Shown here in pieces: positions 1 to 12,022 of a DNA stretch of 64,000 nucleotides. The stretch's first letter is position 1. Each line of letters begins with the position of its first letter. Both the position numbers and the translations under genes were made by a program. Below the pieces are notes generated by a model, which worked only from the letters and a program-made list of their open reading frames with translations, did not search any database and was not told where the DNA came from. The stretch spans positions 1 through 64,000 of the forward strand of contig SWBL01000219.1 of the NCBI GenBank assembly GCA_024195585.1, in the 5' to 3' direction. The DNA is from Aureobasidium sp. EXF-3400. Taxonomy: Eukaryota; Ascomycota; Dothideomycetes; Dothideales; Saccotheciaceae.

Positions 1-1149
1 GGGCATCCCGTCCGCTCTGCCATACATAAGCAGTTGAACGGCAGATTAGTACTACGGTGGGTGACCACGTGGGAATCCCTGCTGCTGTATGTTTTGTTTG
101 CCCGCTTTTGCTTATGCTAGTTAATCCCTCTCCATGATCATGTCGCTAAGAGTTGGCACAAATACCAATAGCACTGCATTCAGATTGATGGTTTGCGACA
201 CTGTTCTTGTTTGGTAGGCCGTCGGCCATATTGATCAGAAGGATCTAGGGAAAATGACGGGAATATAGAATTCGTTCAGCATGAGCGACTCCGAACAGGC
301 AATCAGCACATTTCAGGAAGTCCAGTGTGATATGGTCGTAATCAGTTGAGCAAGAGCAAGAAAGGAACAATGGAAACCATGCCTTTTGCGTAGTTACAAG
401 ACCAGCATCAATCAGGTCGAACAAACTACAGGCCTAAAGTTCTCCGAGGCAATGGATTTTCACAGCTGGAACATATTTCTCGATCGTGCAGCAGTCCATT
501 AGAAGCCCTTCGTCTACTAAAACCACCAAAAGGACTCCGCACGTTCACCTTCGTCTATACTCGTAAGTGCGCCCGTTCGCCCCTCGTTGTAAGCAAAATC
601 ACTCGTTATGTCGCGTTTGCTATACCCTTCTTGATACGAGATGCCTATCGCTTCACACGTGCCCGGGTCAACCAAGATATCCGTGCTGCTAGACAGGTCA
701 TTGTAGCAATGACAAGGATTTCCTCAACTTTTATGCAGGTGATTCGAGCTCACCGGCTCGAGGATGCCTATATATACCCCTCCGTGGTGACCCTCCAGCG
801 ATTCACTGAGTCGGGTTCCATCAAAGTGAATATACAACCAGTAGCAGTAGAAGGTTGCCTGTTCTGTACACCACTGACGCTTCGAGCTCTGCGGTAGCTT
901 ACACAAGTGACGAATCCTCAAAAGCTACCAATAACCTACCGTACTCTTCCGCTACGACCGTTCAGTTCGCCGTTTGTATCGCCAAGTGTGGCTAATAACT
1001 ACCGGCATTAACGCTTCTAGACCTCGATAGTTCCCGCAGATAGAAGCCCCTCGTCTACCTTATTTACATCTTGCATCCACCAATTCGCCTTTCTCAATTT
1101 TTTGAATCCCGCAGCTTTCTAATACTCAATCATACAACCTACCGTCACC
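1..1149. other. Intergenic stretch, no gene seen
   Basis: No open frame here has convincing coding character. The only structure I noticed is an imperfect 18-bp direct repeat, tagaagccct/tcgtctac near 498-515 and tagaagcccc/tcgtctac near 1040-1057. The last 100 bases are pyrimidine-rich and probably form the promoter and 5' leader of the gene starting at 1150. Confidence 0.5.
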
Positions 1150-2001
1150 ATGAGTCTCTTCAATATTATGGAGTGGAAGAATGTCAAAGTCTTCAAACTG
1201 TCATCAGCATTCAGGGCCTCGGCCGAGAGTTTAGTAACGATCGGAAGACGAGGTTCCAACCTCTCGGAGATCTTTGGCGTGTGTGGTCCAGACAATGTGG
1301 TGCCAGCGCCGATTGGCCTTGGTACCATCGAGGAGAAGGATCCCCTACCAACTGACGAAGAGCTGGAAGCACTCTACAAGTTGAGCTTGATGGATCGGAC
1401 AAGAGTCAAGACACCATTCGCAGATCTGGTACGATCGAATGGAAGCCAAAGAAACATTATCGTTTTTATCCGCCATTTCTTCTGTCCAGTAAGAAACTTG
1501 CATCGTGTTCAAAAGACTAAAGACGCTTGCTGACACTCGACACAGAACTGCTTCGGATACGTCAGGGCCTTGGCCAACGAGATGCCACCGGAGAAGTTGG
1601 CACAGATGGACCCGCCGACCACCATCACAATCGTTGGCTGCGGAGACCCAATTCTCATCCAAAACTACATGAAGATGACAGACTGTCCATTCGATGTCTA
1701 CGCAGACCCTTCTCGGTTAGCATACTCCACACTCGGACTCTCCGTCAACGAGACAGCAGCCCCCGAAGTCCCACAATATGTCAAGAAGTACTCGACCACA
1801 TCGATCTTCAAAGCGATCTTGATCAGTCTTGGTCTCGCGGCAAAAACGAAAAGCATATCCGCCGGAAAAAAGAGTCAGAACGGCGGCGAGTTGATCTGGG
1901 TCGATGGAAAGATTCAGTATATTCACCGGATGAAACATACCAACGACCATCTGGAGGTGGATCAGCTCGAATATCTATTGAACAACTTCGACGAAGTTTG
2001 A
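1150..2001 (+). CDS. AhpC/TSA-like (PRXL2/AAED1-type) thioredoxin-fold protein
   Basis: Two exons, 1150-1488 and 1546-2001, give 264 residues. The 57-bp intron starts GTAAGA, ends ACAG and has a TGCTGAC branch-like site. Splicing joins RHFFCP to NCFGYVRALA, creating a C-x-x-C pair (CPNC) at the position where the AhpC/TSA antioxidant (PRXL2/AAED1) family carries its redox cysteines. The following segments, with ITIVGCGDP and DCPFDVYADPSRLAY, fit the second strand and helix of the thioredoxin-like fold. The family is inferred to act in thiol redox chemistry; its natural substrate is unknown. The start is the first ATG of the frame and is preceded by a pyrimidine-rich leader. The splice join restores the motif, so I am fairly sure of the model, less so of an enzymatic role. 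Confidence 0.85.
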
Positions 2002-3236
2002 ACGCGAAGGCTAAGGATCCTGGCCTGTGGACTCATATGGCACAAGGTACTCTTGCCATCTATCGTCCAGAGGTCCGAACTTCTTCGATTGGTCTGCACA
2101 CACAGACCCACACACCCGATATTCTGGGTCAGAATCATTTTCAGCGCAATGCATCGAGCAGCAGCGACGGCCTCTCTAGGTCGTCATTCATATCATGACG
2201 AGGAAGTCCTTTCTGCCTCGGAACCCGGTGGAGTAGGACAATGTCACGAATCTGGCGAGCCTGGTGGAGGGTGATTACGCCGGTATCTGTACACGAGCAG
2301 GAAGAGCCTTGGATTCTGGTCAGGCAATACCCATCAACTGCTTGCTACGTCACTTCGTGTGGGCGAGTTGACGCAGGTGCATTGGCACATGGACGAGCAT
2401 GGCATATTTACCTGTCGAGATGAGGCAGGTAGTTCGAAACCCACTATACGAGCAGGCAGTCAACGAGCTGTTTTTTCTTCTTTGTTTCTGTCGGTAGAGG
2501 TTTTCTGGTATATAACCGACTTATGACATATCTAGAATTCAATCTCCAGCTATACAATTATCAGTTCAGTATCCCAGACAGCCTGATATATGTGTGTAAT
2601 AAGAGCTCGAACATGAATTACTTATCACGCAGAAAGAGAAAGTCCGGTTTCTTGTGTTTGGTTTGATCTTCGTTACCTACGGCAAGGGTTGGAATGTTGA
2701 CAATGATGGCTTCGGAAGGCAACTTTGCTTCATCGGAGAAGCCAATTGCAGCGTTGTCATCCAGATCTGGAGCAGAACGTTAAGCACGGTAGGTAGATCT
2801 GAGCCACCCTAGATATGAGCCAACGGTAGAAGTGAGCCATTCCTGGATAGCCATCTAGACCCATTATCTTAACAACAATTGAGTTTTGATACTGTACAGC
2901 CTTTTGATTGGAAGTTGGCAGATCTATAGAAGGGTCCTCATATTCATGGAGAATTGGTCTCGATAATAATTAAATCTATGCTTGCCATTTCACGTCGACG
3001 TTGTCTAACAACGGTGCCTCAGATCTACGGTGGCTCACTCCTAAGTCCACCGTAGATCTGAGCCAGCTTTGGTCACAGACGATGCTTCCTGCTATTATCG
3101 ATTTTCGCGACAAACAACCACGGTCCCGCGAGTTCCTAGATACATGTTCCATCACTTAAATTTACACATACTTGGGTCTCAGAAAACCAGATCGATAATG
3201 CATGCACATGGCCCAGAGTCTTTTTAAAATGTCTGT
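2002..3236. other. Intergenic stretch with a repeat cluster
   Basis: No supported gene lies between the AhpC/TSA-like gene and the DUF3632-like gene. The stretch holds the 2787-3065 repeat listed separately. Otherwise it is unremarkable, becoming more AT-rich after 2450. Confidence 0.5.
2787..3065. repeat. Short-motif repeat with inverted ends, possible transposon remnant
   Basis: The motif GTAGATCTGAGCCA occurs near 2791 and near 3051, with diverged direct copies near 2810 (TAGATATGAGCCA) and 2827 (TAGAAGTGAGCCA). An inverted copy lies at about 3020-3037. At the right end, agatctacggtgg and ccaccgtagatct face each other across a 13-bp gap and could form a hairpin. Motif clusters at both ends of a 280-bp AT-rich core resemble the subterminal repeats of a small DNA transposon, but no transposase and no clear target-site duplication is visible. 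Confidence 0.45.
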
Positions 3237-4061
3237 CTATTGCTTCATGGCCTCTACCGCCTTCTCCACAAGCTCTTGGATGCTATCATCCTGCACCAGA
3301 TCTTTGGCCTGCGCGAGCTCTTTCGTCCAAACTTGCCATCTATCCTTAGTATAACCTCTCCACTCCTGATCCTTGCACTTGAAACCAGGCTTTGCAACCT
3401 TGCCACTGTAAGTCTTGTTACTGTCCGAGAGACCTTTGAGCGTAGGGCCAGCATAAAGTATCCATACTGCAGCCGCACCAACTGAAGCATCAATGGTAGT
3501 CTTTGCAGGTAGATTTGACAAATCTTCCTCAAGCGCACTTCTCAAGCTCCAGAGACCGTAGAGAGAATAATCGAGTGCGCTGTAATCTTGTCTCTCACCG
3601 CCGTGTTCGTTGACAGCTGCAGCAGTCAAGCGAGCAACGAATGCATTCACGTTGATCCACGCATCCCTGGTCTTTGTATCCACCTCTTTGTCGTCGGGGA
3701 AGTTCCAGCATTCACGTGCTTGTTGACCGAAGAGGGGAAGTCCTTTCCAGACTTTGCTGCCATCAACCTCAACTTCTTTGCCGTTCGTGTCTTTGAGCGG
3801 AGGGGCCTGAGTGATCAGGGCTTGGAGCAACTCCACGAGCGAGTCTTGCTGCTTTGATGAGTGGGATTGGTGAGAGGCGAGATGTAGTATGCTGTTCCAC
3901 GATTTGCGCAGGTGTGTTTCGAGCTTGTCGTTGTCAGAGACCACAGATGTTGCGCCCGCTTGGAGGCGTTTCAATGTGGCATCCGTCTGGTCCGGTTTGG
4001 CTAGATACGACGAGAAGATTTCATATTCCTCACACTCCGTGATTTTGGGTGAGATGTTCAT
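3237..4061 (-). CDS. DUF3632-like fungal hypothetical protein
   Basis: One exon, 274 residues from the ATG at 4061. An in-frame ATG lies further upstream at 4217, but the added 52 residues are basic and low in complexity, so I prefer the internal start MNISPKITE. The protein is soluble, rich in helix-forming residues and conserved-looking throughout (KVWKGLPLFGQQAREC, DAWINVNAFVARLTAA, SALDYSLYGLWSLRSALE). This layout, with a W-N-x-N-A-F-x-A-R-L core and a tyrosine- and leucine-rich following helix, matches fungal proteins annotated DUF3632. No function is known for that family. I see no signal peptide or membrane segment. Confidence 0.75.
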   Translation of the reverse strand: MNISPKITECEEYEIFSSYLAKPDQTDATLKRLQAGATSVVSDNDKLETHLRKSWNSILHLASHQSHSSKQQDSLVELLQALITQAPPLKDTNGKEVEVDGSKVWKGLPLFGQQARECWNFPDDKEVDTKTRDAWINVNAFVARLTAAAVNEHGGERQDYSALDYSLYGLWSLRSALEEDLSNLPAKTTIDASVGAAAVWILYAGPTLKGLSDSNKTYSGKVAKPGFKCKDQEWRGYTKDRWQVWTKELAQAKDLVQDDSIQELVEKAVEAMKQ

Positions 4062-5161
4062 ATTCTCGCTTGGGTGGTGGAACAAAGAGTGCTGTTGTCG
4101 TGAGGTAAAACGTGAGAGAGCAGTGAAAGGTCTCAAGAAGCGTAGCAACGGAAAGGTGAGGCAGAGATGAGGAAATGTGTCTGTTACTCGCACCTTCCGA
4201 TACTTTGATCTCTCCAAACCTACCTATGACGAATCATGACCTGCAAATGATTATTTCGAGAAGGCATGGGACCCGATGCTCCCGCCCCGTCCTTGGGCTT
4301 TAACCGCTTGACCGACTTGATATGATCTTCGAAGCTGCTACCAGCCACTTCAGGGCATGAACGATATGCTCCCTCACATGGTTCTTATCATTGGCTGATA
4401 GAACAAGAAGGAGACAAACACAAGAGGCGACGTCCGACGTGAGAAACCACCGCCCGCGCGCCAAGGATAACACACGGCGGCTCGTGCCTTGTCGATCATG
4501 CAGAAGGCGGAGAATCACAACCTCTCCTTCTTTCGTTTCTGCCAATCGTCCCATTCTACTCGGCCGAAGCGTGACTTGTGCCCTCCAAGACGTGCCTTCT
4601 TATCAGTAGATCATTGGCTGTTTAGCGTTTCTTCGCTGTCTTGTGAAGCCTGCTCCGAGGCCTCGGCTATAACAAGACAGATATTCAGGGCGTTTTACTC
4701 AAGTAGGAAGGCATGTATGCACGACACTTTGTGCTAACTTTACCGCTGCTGAAATCTCCCGGTTTGATGTGCACTGCTGCATGCATGGAATGCTCGACTG
4801 AAACCAGCGATTGGAGGGAATTGCAAAGCTCACGTTGCTGCACAACGACCGCTATGGACTATCACCAACCTCTTGCAGCACAAGATCTCGCTAAGCTGGA
4901 AGTTAGTTTCGTGCCCTCGACTCCTCGCCAATGGACGATAAGAAAGTAAGAACGAGGTGCATGACTCTCGGACGTCTGGATATCCAGAAGAGTCGGTCAA
5001 CTATCTACAGGTAGGAAGTCAAATACCAGCTTGCTCTCACCAGAAGAGACATCAACTCCATCACAACTCTCCATTCGCTTCGAGTACCCAATCACACTTT
5101 CGTTCTCCTACGTACACCTTCTCCCAACACTCTGTATACATACACACAACAGACAGACACA
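4062..5161. other. Intergenic stretch, no gene seen
   Basis: About 1.1 kb between divergent genes. No frame looks coding. The last 150 bases (AC- and CT-rich, ending in acacaacagacagacaca just before the ATG) are probably the leader of the ribonuclease gene. Confidence 0.5.
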
Positions 5162-5618
<457 letters not shown>

Positions 5619-5750
5619 ACATGACGCTGTCCAAGGAGAAGACTTTTATGAATCAGATATCACGAAATCAAAAGCTGGAATTTTGACCTTTTAAAAAACC
5701 ATTCCTATCATTAAAAGACATTAAATCTAAGCCCCTGGTACAGTACACAT

Positions 5751-7556
5751 CTAAACATCCTCTCTAGCAGATTGAACATGATAACTCGTCTGCACCACAA
5801 TTCCACCCTCATCCTCATTATCCCTCCTCCTCTGTCCCACAGTACCCCTCCTTCCTCTTCTCTCTTCCTTAACACTCTTCATACTTTGCTGTCTACTAAC
5901 ACTCTTCCCCAACCCACTCTCCTCAAACGAAGACTCAAAACTGCTTTTTCGACTTGTGCTTCTACTCCCCACTGGCTGTAGAGACACAGAAACGATAGTT
6001 ACATTGCCTGTAGAAGGTTTATATCCATGTTTCGCATACGAATGTTTTTTCGCATGCATTGCAGGATTGAAAGTGTCGGGAGTGTTGGGTGTGTAAGGAG
6101 TGGGTGGATAACTGCCTTTTTGCTGCTGCATTTCGATATCGTAGTTTTCGAGTTCGATGTCTTGGGTGCCGTCGAAAATGCCTTCAGTATCGTCGTGGGG
6201 ATATGGTGAGATGGCTCGAGAGCGTTTGCCTCCGATCGTGGTGGGGAAGTTGTTGTTGCCATTGGGATTGGTTTTGTCGTTTGAGGAGGCGGAGGTGTGG
6301 GCGGAGAGGGAGAGGAAGGGGAGGTGGGTAGTGAAGAAGGGGCGGAGACAGGGGGCATTGGCGCAGACGATGCAGGCTGCTAGTTCGATTTCGCTGTTTC
6401 TGTGTTAGTATTGCTGGTATGGGAGAAGAGGAAGAGTATGGAAGACGTACGACCAGGCTACGATGGGTTGGAGGGTGTAAGTGATGTCGCTGTCGCCCAC
6501 GCGGATCCAGGTTACGATGCTGAGGAGACGCACGAGACTGATGATACAAGAACTGTTGGAAGAACATGTTAGTTTGGTTGACCAGTACTAAGGTTGGTTG
6601 AAAGGGAAAGGGCAAATACATACATCGAGCCTAGTGTGAAGACAACACTGAGAATGATTTTCTGTCTCAGCTCAAGGGTCAATCTCCATACAATAGGTAT
6701 AGGTAGAGCTAGGATCATCAGATCCGCTATCGGACCATGCGTGATTAGTCTTTGCTAGTTGCAAGAGGGGGATGCTTGAAGACTCACTGATGATATTCAT
6801 CACGCCGTTGCCAATGTAAAACGCCTGCTTGTTGATACACCTCGAGGCAACAATTGTCATATCCCTGTACGAGACACCAGTCAGCATTCATTCATCTTCA
6901 CATATCCATCTTCAGACTCACCAGTTGGCTCTGACAGGCACGCAAGCAAACAGACTCGAGAATATGGCACCCAGACCATATCCCACGGTACAAAACACGC
7001 ACATCCACCAGAGATACCTAAAGTTATCGATAGGAAACAACCTTCGGTACAACATCAAGATGGACATCTTGGTGAGCAGCATGCAGACAGAGTATATCAT
7101 GGCAGCAAACGTCCAGATCTCCAAGAAGTCAGGCGAGAATCTTTTAGCACTGACATCCCATAGATGTCTACCCTATTGAGTGTGTTAGACAAGGGAAAGG
7201 AGCACCTGAACAGATCTATACCCACCAAGCCTACTTTGATGATGTATTGAAAACATCCTACATCGGCATAGAACACCAGTGTTGCCGCGATGATAAGATC
7301 TGCTTTTGGCATCAGCGAAATGTTCTTCTGGAAAACCTCGTATAGAAAAGCTAGAGTAGAAGCACTTACAGTCGTCCCAACTGACACATTTGACAAGTTT
7401 GATACGCGTGTATATCCTCATCCCCACAAATATGGCGACGAAGATAGAACACAAAACATTACATATCGTCTGTTGGTATCCAGTGTTGACAGGATCGATA
7501 AAATTGCTGGTCACACCCGGTGGCGGCATCCTCGCCGGTATCCATGGATCACTCAT
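5751..7556 (-). CDS. Rhodopsin-domain fungal integral membrane protein (PTH11-like group)
   Basis: Seven exons: 7370-7556, 7226-7299, 6922-7172, 6788-6864, 6624-6726, 6454-6552 and 5751-6393. The frame sums to 477 residues. Joining the exons gives the usual order of the family: SWDD-YLIIAATLVFYADVG, KVGL-GRHLWDV, MIYSVCMLLTKMSILMLYRRLFP, the GAIFSSLFACVPV helix, FYIGNGVMNIIT-DLMILALPIPIVWRL, and a last helix near IELAACIVCANAPCLRPF. Seven membrane segments are followed by a basic, Ser/Pro/Thr-rich cytoplasmic tail of about 170 residues. The group is receptor-like; ligands are mostly unknown. The weakest junction is the last intron (6394-6453), whose donor GTCGTA is unusual. Confidence 0.85.
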
Positions 7557-8500
7557 AGTTGTCGTTTTCCTCTTTGTGTCTGGATCACGGAAAAGCGAAT
7601 TCAGAAAGACAGGTGCGGGAAGTCGTCGAATAGAGATGTATGAAAGAAGAGAAGGGTTTCGTTGTACAAGAGAAACAGGCCATTTGCCCACCCACCATGG
7701 TCCAGACGGAGGAAAAAGACCCTTGGGGGATATTCAGGCGTGTGTCAACTCTGCCGCCGCACGAGTGTCATCCTGCAACAGAAGCCTACCAGCGTGTACA
7801 AGCAAAATAAGGCCTACCAACTGTGGCGGAAAAGCTTATGCGAGAGGGTCGACACGACTCACAAGGACTGGATCATCGATGAAGTGCTGGGGGCGTCATT
7901 GCAAGTGCCAGTTTCGGGTACTTGCTAAAGAACTTGGAAGTAGGCCTTGATCCTAGAGTCCGGGGCGGAAACAATCTTAACCTGGTCCTTGGTAAGAGAA
8001 GACAGTTGTAGCACATGTGGCATGAATCATCATCAGGAGGTCGAATTGTCGTGTGCAGTGGTTTCAATGAGCAACCGACAGATGGTCTCACTCAGAAACA
8101 GCTTTTGCGCAATCATGGTGATTCAATGGCTGCAGCATCATCTCGAGCTTCGAGAAGATGGTTTATTGGAAAGGGTGGAAGGTCTGTAACAGGTGTTCGC
8201 ACATGAAACAGCAAATGACTCGCAGGTCGGAAAGAGGATGTGGTTTTGTGGCCGAAGTTCGGCATTGGTCATGAAAGAACATCTGTCACATGAGTAGCTC
8301 GAGAAAGACAGGATATGTTCCTGAACTAGAACTGTGCCGGATGATCTAGGGGAGAAGCTCCAAAAGGGTGTTGCACGTTTAGACGTGCAAAAAGTCCGCT
8401 TGATTGGTAGTATACATTGATGGTGTGCAAAGCCTAAAACCCCTTCTGCTCAAAGAGAAAACGCCGTTCATGTCATGATGCCGATTTAGACTTCCATCAT
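7557..8500. other. Intergenic stretch, no gene seen
   Basis: About 940 bases between the promoter side of the membrane protein gene and the 3' end of the proteasome gene. Open frames exist but are short, cross both strands equally and show no family motif. Confidence 0.5.
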
Positions 8501-9415
8501 CTATGCCGTTTGGGTACCGTAACCTCTAATGCCCTCTGCGAATGCCCAGCTCTGCTTCTCGAGCTTCTCAGACTCCTTGAGGTCAACACCTGATTGACCG
8601 TCGATGACGGCAATGCTGTATTGATCCGAACTCCTTGCGTCACGGTAGAAGAGAACCTTCATACACTCCTTGATAACCTCGAGAGCCTCTTCCTTGGTCA
8701 GCTTGGCAGCTGCCTCCTCGTCGGGCACTGCGCGTCGGAGAATGGGCTGTGCGAGATGAGCACCGAAACCGGTGGCAAGTGTCGGGGCGCTGAAGGTGGT
8801 ACCGAGAAGATCAACGCTGGCCAGGAAAGGCTTCTTCTTGTCATCGAGACCAGCAACGAGGAGGGCGTTCCACAGGGGGTTGAAGTCGGAGCGGCGCTTG
8901 TACATGACTTTGCTGAGATATGTGTGGAGGTTCTGTGCCGAGAGGGCGGTAATATCGTCGGACGATTGGTAGTTCTCGTTGATGCTCAGGGTGCCGAGGA
9001 GGCGGTCGAGGTATTGCATGTCGGAAACATCGCCACCAAAGCCGACGATGGATTGCTTGTTGAAGACGCGCAGACGCTTGACATCGGTGAAGCGGGCGAG
9101 GGATCCGTATGAAGCTGTGAGAGAGTGTCAGATGAGATGTTCGGCGTGGTAGCCTAGGCCGATATTGCGTACCTAGGTTGTCGGCGGCGATGACAACGCC
9201 GTCCTTGTACTTGAGTCCGATGACCGAAGTACCGGTGACGATGGGCGACTGAGTATGTTGGGTAGGGCCTGAGTGATCTTGAGTGCCGAAGTGCGAGTAA
9301 TCGTAAGCGCCGTAGACATCGTCTCTAGGCTAGGCAAGCAATCAGTATGGGAGCGGCAGGTGCATGGCTAGAGAGATGAGCTTACTCTGCCCCAGCCGTG
9401 AGGGAAGTGGTTCAT
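8501..9415 (-). CDS. PRE4: 20S proteasome subunit beta-7 (Pre4/PSMB4)
   Basis: Exons 9386-9415, 9173-9329 and 8501-9114 give 266 residues. The tiny first exon encodes [10 protein letters not shown] and joins [15 protein letters not shown], a start typical of the PSMB4 orthologues. The proteasome beta fold follows: [24 protein letters not shown], then [13 protein letters not shown] and the long body ending RGYGTQTA. The family carries no catalytic N-terminal threonine; here the residue after the usual processing region sits in a GTSV context, consistent with a structural, non-proteolytic subunit of the 20S core. The gene is divergently paired with the heme lyase gene across a 294-bp promoter. 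Confidence 0.93.
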
Positions 9416-9709
9416 TGTGAAGAGGTGAGCTGTGTGAGGTTTGGAAGATGATTTGGATATCGGATAAGAGGATGCGGAAAGGACAAAGCGAGTCTGATGA
9501 GGATTAGATGGTGGATGGGTTGATTGTATGCTATTGCCAGCTGCTGGGAGTCGCAGCGAGTGACGCGCCCGATGGAGCTTGGACGAAGCGGAAACTTGGC
9601 GCTCCGCTGCCACCTCCGCCGTCACCGGCCGGCGGTCATGGAAAGTCAAGTCTAGCACTTTTTGTTTCGGCATGTGACAGTTCACTCGCCATCCACCAAC
9701 ACACTCAAC

Positions 9710-10601
9710 ATGTCCGCAGAAGGAGCCGCCGACGCTACTGCCTGTCCAGTCGACCACGAAACTCGTCAGGCATGGCTGGACCAGGCCAAGAAGGCCAAAG
9801 CACAGGAACCATCACCACCTCCGCCGCCGCAAGCAACGCCCACGTCGTCCATACCCAACAATATCCCCCATGACCTTAGTCAACTTCCTATTCAAGCCCG
9901 CTACTCCCTTGACCATGGTGCATGGCTGGCCATTCTGCCCAGGAATATGGCTATGATGTCTGCAGCACAGCGCGGTGCTCTCGACACTTTCCGTGAGATT
10001 TCGACCATTCCCCGAGCCGTCGCTGCCGAAGGTCACGACGCCGCCGTCAACACACACAGCCCTGCAAACAACGAGCAAGAGTCTGGAGTTGATGAGAAGA
10101 GTGGAAACTGGGTCTACCCATCCGAGGAAATGTTCTTCAACGCCATGAAGCGCAAGAATTACGACCCTGAAGCCGCCGACATGCGCACCATCGTCCCCAT
10201 TCACAACGCCGTCAACGAGCAAGCTTGGAAGGAGATCAAGGCCTGGGAGAAGGGCAGGGGTTCTGAAGCGTGAGTCTATCTCTGCGAGTCGACGTCTACA
10301 TACTCGAGCTAATTTGTCTATTAGATGTGGTGGTCCTCGTCTCGTTTCCTTCATGGGTCAGTCCAAGGAACTGACTCCCCGAGCACGCTTCAACTCCATC
10401 CTGGGCTACTCCAAGCCCTTTGACAGACACGACTGGATCGTCGACCGCTGCGGCACACACATCGACTATGTCATCGACTTTTACGCCGGCAAGAACGAGG
10501 GCAAGCCAGGCAAATCCCTCAACTTCTACCTCGACGTCCGTCCCAAGCTCAACACCTGGGAAGGCGTCAAGATGAGATTCGAAAAGTTCTGGGGTCTGTG
10601 A
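9710..10601 (+). CDS. CYC3: Holocytochrome c synthase (cytochrome c heme lyase)
   Basis: Exons 9710-10269 and 10325-10601 give 278 residues. A heme-regulatory CPV motif is at residues 12-14. The conserved core follows: [61 protein letters not shown] and [12 protein letters not shown], ending with the family C-terminus [20 protein letters not shown]. Established role: covalent attachment of heme to apocytochrome c in the mitochondrial intermembrane space. The splice join GC|A restores [12 protein letters not shown]. Whether it serves c, c1 or both cannot be told from the sequence, so the symbol is a best fit. Confidence 0.9.
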
Positions 10602-10616
10602 TTTTGACTCTCTTTT

Positions 10617-11612
10617 TCATCTGGGCGAACGAGATCGCCTTCTTTCATTGTCAAAGCCTAGGCCCCTTCTGCCTTGTGTTCTCCTCTCCACTCTTCCGGA
10701 TGTTGAAGCAGCCGCTGCTTCCTGTTTTGCTGGCACAAAGTCTACTGCCTCTCTTGGATTCTTGGTCTTGTCCTGTTCCTTCTTCTTTGCAATCTTCTCA
10801 TGCGCCGCAACCAGCTTGTCGCCGTACGCCCACTCTGGGAATTTTGTCGCAACCGCTCCTTGTGACCACGGGGTAGCATACTGGTCCTCCTGACTGATGC
10901 CAGCAAAGTCGAGCAATTTGAGCAAAAGACCAGGATTACGCAGAGCCGAGGAGTGGTATAGACGTTGGTTGAAATGAGTCCCTTTCTTTTTCAAGTCGAG
11001 AAACCTCGCAAACTTTGTTGTTGTATCTGGTGGTGGTGAGCCGGGTGGTGACGGTGGGATGTCGAAATTTGGCACAGGTGGCATGGTGAGGTTTCTGAGC
11101 ATGAGACGGTTGGCCGTGTACGGCGACGGCGGGGCGGACGCATCTTCCTCTTCTGTCGGGTTTGTGAACGCCTGAGGCTCTGGCATGGGCGAAGCGGACG
11201 GACCAGCCATGGGACCAAGAGCTGGACCCATTGGGGCTGGAGCTGGAGCTGGTGCAGGTGCGGGTTGTTTTGCTGGAGCAGGTGTAGGAGGCGGTTGCCG
11301 TTGTGGTTCGGTGGTCGATTCGACGATCATAGTAGGAGCTGCATGTTGAGTGTTCGCTGTAAGATAGTTAGTAGCTGTAACATACAATTGTACAATATAT
11401 ACATACATTTCACCACTTCAGGTAGAGCTTCTCCAACTGTCTTGTTTGCGACGGCCTAGCATGGTGACTTGATTAGCAGCTCATCCGCCCTTTTTTGCGC
11501 GCGCGCAGGTTTCTAGACGCAATGTTACCTGATTCGACTTGGAAATTGGTGCGACAGTCTCATCTTCATCTTCGCTACTCGAATAGCCTCCTAGACCTAG
11601 TGCGCCACTCAT
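10617..11612 (-). CDS. HCNGP/SAP30BP-like nuclear protein
   Basis: Exons 11529-11612, 11407-11455 and 10617-11356 give 290 residues. The N-terminus MSGALGLGGYSSSEDEDE is acidic, as in SAP30-binding-protein relatives. A low-complexity Pro/Ala/Gln stretch (PAPAPAPAPMGPALGP) is followed by the diagnostic HCNGP core: PPDTTTKFARFLDLKKKGTH, then NQRLYHSSALRNPGLL and SQEDQYATPW. The tail is basic and Arg/Ser-rich (RRRSRSPR). The family is nuclear and linked to transcription regulation and splicing. The gene converges tail-to-tail with the heme lyase gene, with 15 bp between the stop codons. Confidence 0.88.
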
Positions 11613-12022
11613 TGTGTACTGGTGTCGTGTGGGAGGAGAGGAAGAGACGGTATTTGGAGAATGACGACGCTGGATCGAAGCTTTTGCGGGCATGTCACAT
11701 GTGAATCGCTCAAACATCTTCCAGTTGACCTGCTTCCATCTTCACACTGCTAACAACTTGTAATTGAATCTGATATTCGCAGAGAGCTCGCTGCTATTTC
11801 CAACGTCTTTATCACTAACAGCGCAGTGAAACAATATGTGAGCAAAAACTGTTGTTCTAAATCTATAGTTCATACAAGCCAAAACAGACGCTCTCGACAA
11901 CAGAGCATATTATAAGAGATTATACGCCATGCCCTTTCTTTTCAACCCCTGGGCTCATGCTATATCGAAACGCAAAAACAGATGCATATTTACACTAAGA
12001 CGCAAAAAAACCAGGAAGACGT
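11613..12022. other. Intergenic stretch, no gene seen
   Basis: About 410 bases upstream of the HCNGP-like gene and downstream of the permease gene. I see nothing beyond the presumed promoter and 3' untranslated sequence. Confidence 0.5.

Noticed and set aside
8594..9112. Plus-strand open frame of 172 codons over PRE4
   Set aside because: Antisense shadow of the proteasome exon with no motif of its own.
11490..11515. Short CG-alternating run (gcgcgcgcg) as a possible Z-DNA or regulatory site
   Set aside because: It lies inside the first intron of the HCNGP-like gene, is only about 10 bp, and could arise by chance.
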